Assembly: GCF_011386835.1 (NCBI RefSeq)
Contig: NC_088796.1
Coordinates: forward strand, 28,785,011 to 28,849,010
Direction: 5' to 3'
Source of the DNA: Chrysemys picta bellii
Lineage: Eukaryota > Chordata > Testudines > Emydidae
Length of the DNA stretch: 64,000 nt
Below are positions 22,970 to 33,695 of the stretch, in pieces. The position numbers and the translations under genes were made by a program. The notes beneath the pieces were generated by a model. That model saw only the letters and a list, made by a program, of their open reading frames with translations. It had not been told where the DNA came from and made no database searches. Position 1 is the stretch's first letter. Each line of letters opens with the position of its first letter.

Positions 22970-23445
22970 CCCAGTCTTATGTCGGTCATTATCCAAGCAT
23001 TGTGACACCTGGCATAATATAAGCAAGAACGAAATAATGCAGCAAATTATGGTGTATAGAGGCACGCCTCCCCAAACCCTCCCCCCCAAAACTGTTTGAA
23101 ATTTACTTAGAACACATGGAACAAAGGATGAAGGAATGGCTTCTAAAGAGGTATATCATTACTAGATGTTCAAAATGTAGGGTATTCCTCAGTAAAAAGA
23201 ATCCGAACTTCAAGCATTCCTATTATTCTTGGGGTCCCATTCATTTCCCACAAAGCATAAACACATAAAACAATGGAAACAAATTAAATCAGTAAAAGAG
23301 AAAGATTTTATTAGCAGGAGCTTGAAATGGCTACACAGCTCACAAGCAATGACGTGGACGTGAGTTATGCCAATCATACTGAACCAGTCCAGTAGAACTT
23401 TTTATATCTTACTCTTCTAGGTGTGTTTTGCATAGGTGACTCTAT
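22970..23445. other. Unassigned intronic sequence
   Basis: No gene recognised between the CR1 and the dispersed repeat at 23447. Confidence 0.4.
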
Positions 23446-23446
23446 G

Positions 23447-23575
23447 CATCCAAAGAAGTGAGGTTTTTACTCACGAAAGCTTATGCCCAAATAAATCTGT
23501 TAGTCTTTAAGGTGCCACCAGACTCCTTGTTGTTTTTATAGATACAGACTAACACGGCTACCCCCTGATAGGTGT
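23447..23575 (-). repeat. Dispersed amniote repeat (ACGAAAGCTTATGC type)
   Basis: It contains CACGAAAGCTTATGCCC, AAATCTGTTAGTCTTTAAGG and CAGACTAACACGGCTACC, the landmarks of a very common sauropsid dispersed repeat. A copy in the opposite orientation is at 46196-46330. Confidence 0.75.
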
Positions 23576-23579
23576 GTTT

Positions 23580-24188
23580 TGTGACAGACCCAGACCAGTG
23601 GGGTACAGGAGTCTGGTAGAGGGCAAATATACTGGTCACTGGATGAGTAGTTTTCTGTTCCCTGAGTGACCAGAGCAGGGGCTTGATTACTAGAGTAATC
23701 AAGAAGCTGCTAGAATCAGTTAAGGCAGGCTAATCAGGGCACCTGGGTTTTAAAAGGAGCTCACTTCAGTTTGTGGTGCGAGTGTGAGGAGCTGGGAGCA
23801 AGAGGCGCAAGGAGCTGAGAGTGAGAGGGTGTGCTGCTGGAGGACTGAGGAGCACAAGCGTTATCAGACACCAGGAGGAAAGTCCTGTGGTGAGAATAAA
23901 GAAGGTATTTGGAGGAGGCCATGGGGAAGTAGCCCAGGGAGTTGTAGCTGTCATGCAGCTGTTACAGGAGGCACTATAGACAGCTGCAGTCCACAGGGCC
24001 CTGGGCTGGAACCCGGAGTAGAGGGCGGGCCTGGGTTCCCCCCAAACCTCCCAATTGACCTGGACTGTGGGTTCTTCCAGAGGGGAAGGTCTCTGGGCTG
24101 TTCCCCAACCCACATGGTGAATCTCTGAGGCAAGAAAATCTGCCAATAAGCACAGGACCCACCAAGATAGAGGAGGAACTTTGTCACA
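23580..24188 (+). mobile_element. Solo LTR, 609 bp
   Basis: It begins TGTGACAGACC and ends GGAACTTTGTCACA, giving TGTGACA/TGTCACA terminal inverted repeats with TG...CA ends. It is flanked by GTTT at 23576-23579 and 24189-24192, a possible 4-bp target duplication. A TTTTAAAAGG box near 23748 and AATAAA at 23895-23900 fit an LTR promoter and poly(A) signal on the plus strand. No internal retroviral sequence adjoins it. Confidence 0.78.
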
Positions 24189-24189
24189 G

Positions 24190-24425
24190 TTTCTATACCA
24201 TGCTCATCTGAGTGCCTTCTAGTAGTGCATTAAACAACATGACTATACATCTGTCACGTTTGTTCTCTCATCCTCTCTCCAGAGGGAGCAGCATGTGCAA
24301 TGGAGTATGGTTTTGTTTTGTTTGTTTATTATTACATAAATAAACACAGAGGAACAGGTCTATCTTAGAGAATGCAATTTGCACTTGAAATGGAAAGTGG
24401 TAAGATTTGTGATGGTCATTAGATT
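24190..24425. other. Unassigned intronic sequence
   Basis: Short AT-rich spacer without recognisable content. Confidence 0.4.
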
Positions 24426-24429
24426 TTAG

Positions 24430-25145
24430 GGGTGTTCAGTCCAGTGTCTTGGACCACTCTTAGAAGGTTCTGTATCCTTCACAGACAAGCTTTACTCATA
24501 TTGCTGAGAGTTCCATTGTGCCAAAGGAGTGAAGTTGTTGACCACAGTCTTTGTCCCGGAGCTTTAGACAGTCTTTTAGGTATAATGGGAGTAGGCCATG
24601 GAGCGCTTTGAAGATAAGGACCAATACCTAGAATTTGATTCAAAGTTCTACAGGAAGCCAAGGTACAGCATGGAAGAAAGATGTGATGTGTTCATGGTAG
24701 CTTGTGTTGCAAGAGAAGTGCTGCAGCATTTTATACTAGTTGGAGTTAATTCTAAGTGCTGAATGTTTCACGCTCAGGTATATCACATTGCTGTAGTCCA
24801 CCAGAGAGGTGATGAATAATTGAGGCCAGGTATTTGTCAGCCAGAATAGGACAGAGTTTCCTAGCCACCTGGAGATGGTAGAAAGCATTACTCACAACTG
24901 TTACAATGTGAGAACTCAGCAGCAGCAAAGAATGTGTATTCCTAGACTATTGACTAATTGTAGATGTAAACTTTCAATTGGAGGAGATTGAACTGTGGCT
25001 ACAAAGTCCTCAGAATATTTCTCTCTGCACATCAGCATCACCTCTGTTTTGTTGGATTCAGCTTCAACCAGCTCTTCTCCATCCATGAGCTGATCTCGTT
25101 CAAGCACTGAGCCATCTTGCTGCTAGTTGTGGTGAAGGACAGGTA
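24430..25145 (-). mobile_element. L2-like LINE, antisense: reverse transcriptase C-terminal part
   Basis: The minus strand reads CLNEISSWMEKSWLKLNP near 25100, then NKTEVMLM, and near 24620 VLIFKALHGLLPLYLKDCL. These are hallmarks of L2/CR1-clade reverse transcriptases after the active site. It is frameshifted and carries stops. It is the 3' part of one LINE whose other parts lie at 25611-25927 and 27533-27860. Confidence 0.82.
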
Positions 25146-25610
25146 TTGGCAGGGGCAAAGCTGACTCCCAGCCTGGTCACAACCCAGCAAGTTCAGCTGG
25201 ACCAAATGAGCCCCCTCCAAATGGCCATGCTTCCTGATTGCACATGGGAGCCACCAGTTTGCTACTTGAGTTTTGCAGCAGCAGCTCAATGTCTGCCACA
25301 CCTACAGCTGCACTTGCCCTGCTCTCAGTTCTGGTTCTTGTCATTGCTCCAAGACCTGCTCCAGCCCCAGACTACATGCTCCATTCCAGGTTTCTGATTC
25401 CTGGCTACATCCCTGACCATGACTTACCCTTAGGCTTTGATTCTAACTCTGGTTCTAACCTTCAGTTTGGCACCTTGACTCTGACTCTGGCTTCACCTTT
25501 GAATCCTGGATCTATGCTTGCCATTACCCTTACCCAAATTGTCATCACAACCACCTGGCAAGCTTCTGCTCCACCTATTAGGTAGGCTGCCCATTCCCCA
25601 TCAGCTTACT
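25146..25610. mobile_element. 465-bp insertion inside the L2-like LINE
   Basis: The LINE frame breaks at the YADD-to-SFTTTS junction and resumes after this block. GGTA flanks it on both sides (25142-25145 and 25611-25614), consistent with a 4-bp target duplication. It has no terminal inverted repeats. It carries repeated CTCTGACTCTGG-like words at 25430-25500. I cannot assign it. Confidence 0.6.
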
Positions 25611-25927
25611 GGTAGAGTTGCATCTCATCTGCATATTGCTGGCATTTACGTCCATGTCATCTGACCAATTCACCTAGTAGTCGCATACAGATGTTGAAGA
25701 GGACCAAACAGAATTGATCTTTGTGGAAACCCACAAGTGAGGGGTCTAGTGGTGGAGGTGCAGTTTCACACCACCACTCATTGGGTGCATCCCTCAGAGA
25801 AGAACTCAAACCATTTTATTACTTTACCCTGGACCCCTACTACCCCTCTCAGGGAAACAGCAATATTGCATGCTTAACAGTGTTGAACACAGCAGAGAGG
25901 TCCAGAAGTGTGAGACTAGATGCCTGC
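25611..25927 (-). mobile_element. L2-like LINE, antisense: reverse transcriptase palm with YADE
   Basis: Minus-strand frames give LSAVF-like and GKVIKWFEFFSEG near 25820-25890, a GFPQRSIL-like block near 25720, then KCQQYADEMQLY at about 25615-25650. The last is the RT active site, normally YADD, with the second Asp changed to Glu (codons at 25624-25635). Frameshifts are present. Confidence 0.82.
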
Positions 25928-26063
25928 TGTATTCCCTCTAAGCTGCGCTGTCAGGGGGCCACCCAGGAGCGATGCAAGTGCCACACATTTGATTAGTAAA
26001 GCTGCACATATCCGGCTGGCAGCACATGTTCAGGGGGCCTTCCCCCTGCTGCCTTGCAGCCAT

Positions 26064-26190
26064 ATTCTGGTGAGCAGACAGCAAATGTGAAAAATCAGGA
26101 TGGGGGTGGGGGGGGCAATAGGAGCCTATATAAGAAAAGACCCAAAAATCGGGACTGTTCCTATAAAATCGGGACATCTGGTCATCCTAA
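26064..26190 (-). mobile_element. MITE family B, copy 1
   Basis: It shares its whole length with 26305-26470 in reverse: AGCAGACAGCAAATGTGAAA, AATAGGAGCCTATATAAGAA, CGGGACATCTGGTCATCCTA. The left terminus is degraded. Confidence 0.78.
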
Positions 26191-26304
26191 GCCACATTGG
26201 TCCTGTCCCCTGCCTTGGAGCCCTTACAGGTCCTGGGCCCCTCCTGCTGGCTGTGCACAGGAGGGGTATTGAAGGGAGGTGCTGATGTCAGAGTGCAGAG
26301 CAGG

Positions 26305-26382
26305 TAGGGTGACCAGATGTCCCGATTTTATAGGGACAGTCCTGATTTTTGGGTCTTTTTCTTATATAGGCTCCTATCACCC

Positions 26383-26413
<31 letters not shown>

Positions 26414-26470
26414 ACACCCCACCACCACCACCTGTCCTGATTTTTCACACTTGCTGTCTGGTCACCCTAA
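26305..26470 (+). mobile_element. MITE family B, copy 2
   Basis: It runs from TAGGGTGACCAGATGTCCCG to GTCTGGTCACCCTA, with inverted TAGGGTGACCAGA ends. A 20-base C run and a CA tract (26380-26417) have expanded in its centre. Confidence 0.85.
26380..26417. repeat. C homopolymer plus (CA)n tract
   Basis: Twenty C residues (26380-26399) are followed directly by a CA dinucleotide tract. Confidence 0.9.
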
Positions 26471-26929
26471 GAGCAGGAGAGGGTCTGAGGTCTGAATGAG
26501 CTTTCTGAGCAGTGAGTGAATACTGTCTTAAAGAGACAGTGCACGGCCTCTTGGAGACCACCCCAGCAGCCAACACACAATCTCTCCTCCTCCCCCCTGC
26601 CTATGTACCCCATCTCCACAGAGTGGGGGAGGGGAAACATGGCTCAGGAGAGCTTTCAGTGAGTGCCTTAAAGAGACAGCGCACAGCATCTCTCAGAAAT
26701 TTCCTCAGCGCACGCACACACTTTCACATTCACCTCCCAACACATACTTGTGTTATTGGTGTTACTTCTTGGTATTTCCTGCAATGCACATATACCCTTT
26801 GTAATTTCATTCTTTCAAGTGTGTTTTTTTTTTTTGACTGGTCTATGCATTTCATAATTTTTATTTCTCTTACGCTTAAACTTAATTCTTTGAGTAGTGA
26901 GTTCTAAAATGCCTAACCTGTCCTGGCTG

Positions 26930-27387
26930 CAGGGCCAGTGCAAGGAAGTTTCACGCCCTAGGCGAAACTTCCACCTTGCGCCCCGCCCCAGCCCTGCGGC
27001 AACTCCCCCCCCCGCCACCCTGAGGCACCCCCCTTGCGGCAGCTCGCCCCCCTCGGGGAGCCGTGCAGCAGCTCCCCACCCCAGCTCACCTCTGCTCCGC
27101 CTCCTCCCCGAGCACGCCGCCCCCCCCACTCTAATTCTCCTTCCCTCCCAGGTTTGCGGCGCCAAACAGCTGATTGGCGCAGCAAGCCTGGGAGGCAGGA
27201 TAAGTGGAGCGGCCGCTGCGCTGGGAGAGGGAGTCTGAGCCGCACCTGTCAGCGCACCGCCGGCAGCCCAGCCCAGGAACGCTGTAAAAAAAATTATATA
27301 TATATTGGAGGCACCACATTTTGGTGCCCCCAAATCTTGGCGCCTTAGGCAACCACCTAGTTTGCCTTAATGGTAGCACCAGCCCTG
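26930..27387. mobile_element. hAT-like MITE with perfect 8-bp target duplication
   Basis: The left end CAGGGCCAGTGC and right end (reverse complement CAGGGCTGGTGC) pair. CCTGGCTG flanks it exactly at 26922-26929 and 27388-27395. The interior is GC-rich, with an ATATATATAT tract near 27295. The open frames over it on both strands are compositional. Confidence 0.9.
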
Positions 27388-27532
27388 CCTGGCTGGCATA
27401 ATTATCCCTATGGTAACTTTTTAAAAATATGTATTATATCTAGGTGTTTTTCTACTGGTGGCACACATCACCTCTGTGCACATAACAAAATTTATTCCAC
27501 ACATGGATGGAAAATATTAGAGGGAACATTGA

Positions 27533-27860
27533 ATGTCTTTCTTTTATTCATTGACAGGTGAAGATCATCCATCAGTGCTACTAAAGCAGTTTCAATTGTG
27601 TCCTGGCCCAATCCAGATCGCTCTCTTCATTTAGATGAGCTTGTAGTTGCCCTGTGGCTAGCTTCTCCACAAGCTTGCTCAGGCATGGGAGCTTGTTGAG
27701 ATTCACAAGGGTTGGGTCAGGACTCCTCTATGGTATCCAGAACTTCTTGATGAATGACGGTATGTAGGCTATTAGTTGTTGGGTGCAGGTGGAGAAAATC
27801 CATACTGTTGGAGGAGGCTTCCCAAGTGTCTGTGATCTTTTCAGCAAAGCAGGATGACAG
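27533..27860 (-). mobile_element. L2-like LINE, antisense: reverse transcriptase N-terminal part
   Basis: The minus strand ends with the frame QDTIETALVALMDDL near 27545-27590, a standard early RT block, preceded by diverged frames up to 27860. It continues the LINE of 24430-25927 across the outer element. Confidence 0.75.
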
Positions 27861-27919
27861 TTCTGATGAAGCAATTTACCACCCAGATTTACCAATGGAA
27901 GCTGCCAAATCTACATCAC

Positions 27920-28809
27920 TATATTCAAAGCTTTCATTAGTGACTTGGATAATTGAGTGGAGAGTAAGCTTATAAAAGTCTGTGAATGACACCAAGCTGG
28001 GAGGGGTTGCTAGCAGATTGGAGGAGAACAGGATTAGAATCTGAACGGACTGGCCTGAAATCAACAAGATGAAATTCAATACAAGTTTGAAGTACAATAC
28101 TTGGGAAGGGAAAAAAAAAAATCAAATGCACAAATACAAAATGGAAAATAACTGCCCAGGAGTAATACTGGTGAACAGTATCTGAGAGTGACAGTATATC
28201 ACATATTGAATATGATTCAACATGATACAGTTGTAAAAAAGATTAATATAATCCAGAATTATATTTGCAGGGGTGCTGTATGTAAGATACGTGAAGTAAT
28301 TGTCCCACTCTACCTCGTGCTGGTGAAGACTCAGCTGGAGTACTGTGTCCAGTTCTGGGCACCACACTTTAGGAAAGATGTGGACAAATTGGAGAGAGTC
28401 CAGAGGAGAGCAACAAAAGTGATAAATGGCTTTAGAAAACCTGATCTATAAGGAATGGTTAAAAAACTGGGCATGTTTAATCTTCAGAAAAGACAACTTG
28501 AGGGCGGACCTGATAGTTTTCAAATATGTTAAGGACTGTGATAAAGTGTACGGAGAACAATTGATCTCTCTCCTTGTGCCCTGAAGGTAGGACAAATAGT
28601 AATCAGTTTAATCTGCAGCAAGATTTAAGCTGAATATTAGGGGGAAAAAATCTTAACTATAAAGGATAGTTAAGCACTGGAACAGGTTTCCATGGGAGAT
28701 TGTGGAATCCCTGTCATCAGAGGTTTTTAAGAACATGTTAGACAAATACCTGTCAAGAATGGTCTTAGGTATACATGGTCCTGCCTCAGTGCCGGGGGCT
28801 GGACTAGAT
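27920..28809 (+). mobile_element. CR1 LINE 3' part, sense (left of the hAT insertion)
   Basis: Plus-strand frames give a FSDLDN-like start near 27935 and, near 28300-28430, LVKTQLEYCVQFWAPHFRKD and KLERVQRRATKVI, the signature of the CR1 reverse transcriptase end. The ORF2 tail and 3' UTR follow. The element is interrupted at 28809 by a hAT MITE and resumes at 29169. Confidence 0.9.
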
Positions 28810-29168
28810 CAGTGGTTCTCAACAGGGGTACATGAACCCATCTAGATGTGTCTAGTTTTACAATGGCCACATAAAAAGCACTAGCAAGGTCAGTACAAAC
28901 TAAAATTTCAAACCGACAACTTGTTTATTCTGCTCTATGTACTACACACTGAAATGTAAGTATAAATATTTATATTCCAATGGATTTATTTTATAATTGT
29001 ATGGTGAACATTAGAAAATAAGCAATTTGTCAGTAATAGTGTGCTGAGACACTTTTGTATTTTTATGTCTGATTTTGTAAGCAAGTAGTTTTTAAGTGAG
29101 GTGAAACTTGGAGTACACAAGACAGGTCAGACTCCTTTACAGTCGTCTGGAAAGGTTGAGAGCCACTG
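28810..29168. mobile_element. hAT (Charlie-like) MITE inside the CR1
   Basis: The ends CAGTGGTTCTCAAC and (reverse complement of the right end) CAGTGGCTCTCAAC form terminal inverted repeats. GACTAGAT occurs exactly at 28802-28809 and 29169-29176, a perfect 8-bp target duplication made from CR1 sequence. The 359-bp interior is non-coding and AT-rich. Confidence 0.95.
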
Positions 29169-29215
29169 GACTAGATGACCTCTCAAGGTCCCTTCCAGCC
29201 CTACATTCTTATGAT
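29169..29215 (+). mobile_element. CR1 3' terminus (right of the hAT insertion)
   Basis: GACTAGATGACCTCTCAAGG and CCTTCCAGCCCTAC are the conserved CR1 3' end, closed by an ATTCTTATGATTC tail that resembles the CR1 8-bp terminal repeat. Confidence 0.9.
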
Positions 29216-29219
29216 TCGG

Positions 29220-29685
29220 TAAATTCTGATGAAGACAGATATTTTTAGAGCATTTTTATAAAGGACTGTTTCTTATCTCTCTCTACTTGTGAAGCCACAA
29301 ATCTAACTGTGCAAGACTTGGAGTAGTGGAAAATGTAGCTCCGAAATTGAGGAGCTTTTGCTTTTCTGTGTACTGCACCTTTATTTTCTCTCAGCTCTTT
29401 CCCCCTGTACTCTAAATCCCATAGTTGCTGCCAAATTTCTTATGTTTCTCCTTTAGTAAGGAGCAAATGGATATTTTCTGAATAAAAACTAAGTCTCACC
29501 CAGAAGTGCACTGAGCTCTCAGGACAAAAAGGCTACTAAACTAGGTACATAATGTTTGTATGCATAAGTTTAAAAAGAACGGGTCACAAAACAAAAAATA
29601 ATGAAATTTCTCACACTTACAATTAAATATAGATGTTTAACACTACTCTAAAATAGCCTATTAAAAACATAATAGTGTCACAGCA
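29220..29685. other. Unassigned intronic sequence
   Basis: No gene or nameable repeat recognised. Confidence 0.4.
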
Positions 29686-29689
29686 TTAA

Positions 29690-30205
29690 AGAGAGACTTT
29701 AAGGCTAGAAGGAACCATTGTAAGTATCTCGTCTGACCTCCAGCGTAACACAGACCAAGAGCCTTCCCTAAATTAATTGATGCTTCAAGTTCAATTGCTG
29801 TGCTTGAACTAGAGCATATCTTTTAGAAATATATCTAATTATAATGTAAAAAATTTTAATGATGGAGAATCCACTACAATCTTTGTTAAGTTTTTCCAGT
29901 GGTTAATTACCCTTACTATTATAAATTTACCCCTTATTTTTAATTTCAATTTGTCTAGCTTCAGCTTCCAGTATTCCATCTTGTTATGCTTTTGTCTGCT
30001 ACACTGAAGAGCCCTTAATTATCAAATTTCAGTTCCCCATGTAGGTATTTATAGACTGATCAAGATGCCTTTTAATCTTCTCTTTGATAAGCTAAATAGG
30101 TTGACCTCCTGGCGTCTCTCACTATAATTCATGTTTTCCAATCTTTTACTCATTCTTGTGGCTCTTCTCTGAACTCACTCCAATTTGTCAAAATCCTTCT
30201 TGAAG
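29690..30205 (-). mobile_element. CR1-like LINE 3' fragment, antisense, old
   Basis: Antisense landmarks appear in order: TCGTCTGACCTCC, GATGGAGAATCCACTACAA, CCAGTGGTTAATTACCCTTA, TTGTCTAGCTTCAGCTTCCA and GGCTCTTCTCTGAACTC. Divergence is high, like the copy at 4090. Confidence 0.78.
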
Positions 30206-31175
30206 AGTGTGTGTGTGTGTCACACACAATATAGCTACTTTTACTTCCCCTCTAAGCCAAGCTGGTCTTTTCAAGGTGGAATCATGTGTTGTGTGTGTTG
30301 CTCTCACTGGAAAGTTCCGAACTTCCCTTTTCCAGTGGTGCAAAAATAGTTCCAAAGTATCCACTCCTGGCCTCATGTAGCCATCAACATATTATTAATA
30401 CAAGTTTAGCAACACAATTCTACCCCCTCCCCCACAGCCAAAGCTTCATTAGTCAAAGCTAAAGATATAGTACCCTACCTTCTTCTAAAATTAACAACCC
30501 TAATCCCTCAAAAAAAGTTATGCAACTTTTCTTAAGATCAACTGATTTGGGTATTTTTTTAAATAAAGCAAAGGGATTGCAGAAGGGGTGGGAGAAGTGT
30601 AAATGTCAAAGCTCAGAACATCTCTAGCCATGTGCAGTCTTCAGAAATAGGTCATCTTAAAAAAAAAAAAAAATCAAAGCCTAGACATGGCCACAGAGAA
30701 CATGTTCCTCCTTACCCAGCAGTTCCTCCTTACCCAAACTGACGGCGTTCCAGCTCTGCCTCCTATAATAATTGCAACTGTAACAGTATGGCATAGAGAA
30801 GAGACAGGTCCTTTAGGTGGGTGGTTTCCACAGAATTTAGGGCTTTTCAGGTCAAATCAACTACTTGGAAACCACAAGGCAGCCAGAGAAGATCACAATG
30901 TGCTGGTCTCATGTGTTCCCAGTGAGAAGCCATGGTGACATTCAGCACTATCCACATAGATTTAAGGTGTGAAGTGCATTACAGCTGGCTAATCTCAAGG
31001 TGACATGGATGAGGGTAGCAAGATCTGCACCTGCTAAAAAAAGGTTCAACCTCCAGGTGTGACAGAAGAAAAATAGAACAGTCCCGGCTACCCATGAGCC
31101 CCTATCATTCAAGAGCAGCTGAAAACCTCACACTGTGTACTTGAGTTACCAACATCAGGCACGCACTCTCAAAAG
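30206..31175. other. Unassigned intronic sequence
   Basis: No gene recognised. There is a (GT)/(CA) cluster at 30207-30226 and an A-run at 30660-30673. Confidence 0.4.
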
Positions 31176-31182
31176 GGAGGTA

Positions 31183-31374
31183 CACCTCTGGCCTGATATA
31201 ACACAGCCCAATATAACATGAATTCGGATAGAACACGATAAAGCAGTGCTCGGGGGGGGGGGGGGGAACTGTGCACTCCAGCAGATCAAAGCAAGTTTGA
31301 TATAACACAGTTTCACCTATAACACGGTAAGATTTTTTGGCTCCTGAGGACAGCGTTATATTGGGGTAGAGGTG
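31183..31374. mobile_element. Tigger/mariner-like MITE with TA target duplication
   Basis: The outer bases CACCTCTGGCCTGATATAAC pair with the right end GTTATATTGGGGTAGAGGTG. TA flanks both ends (31181-31182 and 31375-31376). The motif GATATAACAC recurs inside in direct orientation. A 15-base G run (31252-31266) lies in the middle. Confidence 0.8.
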
Positions 31375-31379
31375 TATAT

Positions 31380-33430
31380 AGACACCACCGTATAAACCGT
31401 AAACATGTAACTAATGCAGGACCAAATATTGCTCATGCCAGGTCTAAGTCCAGACTAATTTTGGTGGGAAGGTTACGCAATCTGGGGGGTAGGGCAGAAC
31501 AGGAAAGATCTTGTGATAGGTTATTTTTAAGGCAGCTCAGAGATTCAGAATATTAGAAGTAGCTCAAGAGAGACAGATTAATAAGCAGAGTGCAGGTGAG
31601 ATGGTCAAAGCTACATGGCAAATTAATTTATCCCATGACTAGCACCTCTCCATTGTATGTGTACATGCAATACCTCAAGTCACATTAAAACTAGCTACAT
31701 GTTCACTAATGGTATGTGCATATAATCAGTGGGCGATTTCTTAAGGGCATGCTTTCTATTGTTGAAAGCTTACTTTGTTGCATAACATTTGTATCCAGGA
31801 CCCACATAACAAGCTTTGGGCACACCGATATTGTTGAATGAATAGGTACAATATTTAATCTACTCCTATTGGTTTGCAGACACAAAGATTCAAACTGCCA
31901 CCACCACCTAGACTGGTTATCTAAAAGTATTCTTTACGCTGGCATTATCAAATGCAGAGAAAGTGAGCTAAATTACTTTTTTTTAAAACCAGGTACAAAG
32001 TCAATTTTACTTTACCTTTACTGCCAAACAAGACAGAGTTGTTTTGGAAACAGACTTATAACTTTAGCTGGGTGGATCTTCTAATATGAAAGGTAAATTA
32101 ACAGTATCAGAGGAGGTATAAACTAGGACAGACTCAAAGGAATATATCCATTCAGTGTGCTCCATGCAGTTACCAACAGGAGATTAAATGTGCATCTGTT
32201 GCTTTCCAGTAGTTTGAGATTATTTTCCACCGTTATTACAAGTTGCAAGTTCCCTCTCCTGGGGATGACACTAGTGGAAAATTATAATTAGATATGTTAG
32301 CATAGAGCCTTTCAGAACAAAATAGATATAGACTTCACAGCAAAATGCTGGAAGAAACACGATGGTTTAGGGGATCATCTTAATATTTGCTGGGATCATC
32401 CCAAATTGAAAGGTTTCTGGTTGTTAGAAAGTTGACCCAACAGTTATTTCAGGGAATATATCTCCCAGTTTACCATTACTATGGTGTTAGAGAAAAGTGT
32501 CCTGATTTTAGGAATCAAACAGATACCCAGTTAGAATTATTGAGACTGCAGCCAGCTAATGTATTTAAACAAGGTAGTGGCAAAATCTAATACCGACTCT
32601 AGGAGTGTGATTGACAAGAATTTAAGTAGTGAAAAATTGAATGAATCACTCCATGTATTAGATTAACAAGTGACAGAGCAAATGGGATAACCTTGTAAAA
32701 GATAACTAATAAACAATTATTGTAACTTATACTATACTGCCTCAAATCTGATTGAATACATCTGTAAAATAGATTGAAGGGAAACAACTTTAAATCAGTT
32801 ATATACATGCCTATGCGATTAGCACATTGCTTGTATACTGTGTTTGGAATTGGAGACAATGAGAAATTGTACTGATACTTGCTAATAAACAAACAGGTTT
32901 CCTGTTATACTGGAGCATCTTTTGTATTGGATAAGTTATTATAAATCTATTAGGAAAGTGAATATAATGTTAAACTAATACTTTGCTTCTTGTGACAATA
33001 GCATAGGAATAAATATTCAGGCTCTAAATTAAACTTTAATCTACTCTGCTGTTTAAAATCAATACTTGTCCAGCTGCCAAAGAAGTTTAGGTCCAATCGG
33101 AAAGAATAAAACCACCTCTATTTACCAGAAAATGAAGACAGGAGGGAAATAAATAGGAGTTGCAAGAGATATTACATTTTCATTTCCTAAGACTTAAGGA
33201 TTCACAAGTTTAAAAACCAGGAAGATTTGTAGTTTTTGCATCTGCACATTTTCTTACATAGCGGAAGTACACCTGTCCAAATATTTAATAGACTAACAGT
33301 TATGTGCACTTAAATTTAAGTGTTAAAATGTATACGTACTGGGAAGAATTTGCAAGATGGCAATATGAGCTCCTGGAAGTTAATTTCTTCTCAATGAAGT
33401 CTTATGTTTGACTTTCAAGTAAAGCCGATG
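31380..33430. other. Unassigned AT-rich intronic sequence
   Basis: About 2 kb without a recognised gene or repeat. The open frames are short and lack conserved motifs. Confidence 0.45.
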
Positions 33431-33431
33431 C

Positions 33432-33600
33432 AGTGTCATGGTAGCCATGTTGGTCCCAGGATATTAGAGAGACAAGGTGAGAGAAGTAATATCTTTGATT
33501 GGAGCAACTTCTGTTGGTGAGAGACAAGTTTTCTCTCACCAACAAAAGTTGCTCCAATCAAAGATATTACCTCTCCCCCCTTGGCTCTCTGAAGTCTGTC
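33432..33600. repeat. Dispersed repeat folded back on itself
   Basis: The left part (TGGTCCCAGGATATTAGAGA, AAGTAATATCTTTGATTGGA) is the same dispersed repeat as 48603-48735. Arms 33481-33524 and 33532-33575 are inverted copies, 44 bp each with about two mismatches, separated by 7 bases. Confidence 0.85.
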
Positions 33601-33695
33601 AGTTATGGAAATAACTTCATGGAAATAAATGTTGGATACAATATCAGCAGCAGACATTATTATGCTACAGTTGTGGTAGCTAAGTGTGCTAAACA

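Larger units (their letters stand above)
25928..27532. mobile_element. Outer MITE-like element with nested insertions
   Basis: It splits the L2-like LINE. The left end TGTATTCCCTCTAAGC and right end (reverse complement AATGTTCCCTCTAAT) form short inverted repeats. About half its length is accounted for by three younger elements at 26064-26190, 26305-26470 and 26930-27387. The remainder contains two similar TTAAAGAGACAG(T/C)GCAC words (about 26529 and 26670). Confidence 0.65.

Noticed and set aside
26815..27348. 172-residue minus-strand frame and overlapping plus-strand frames
   Set aside because: They coincide with the GC-rich hAT MITE at 26930-27387 and lack any motif.
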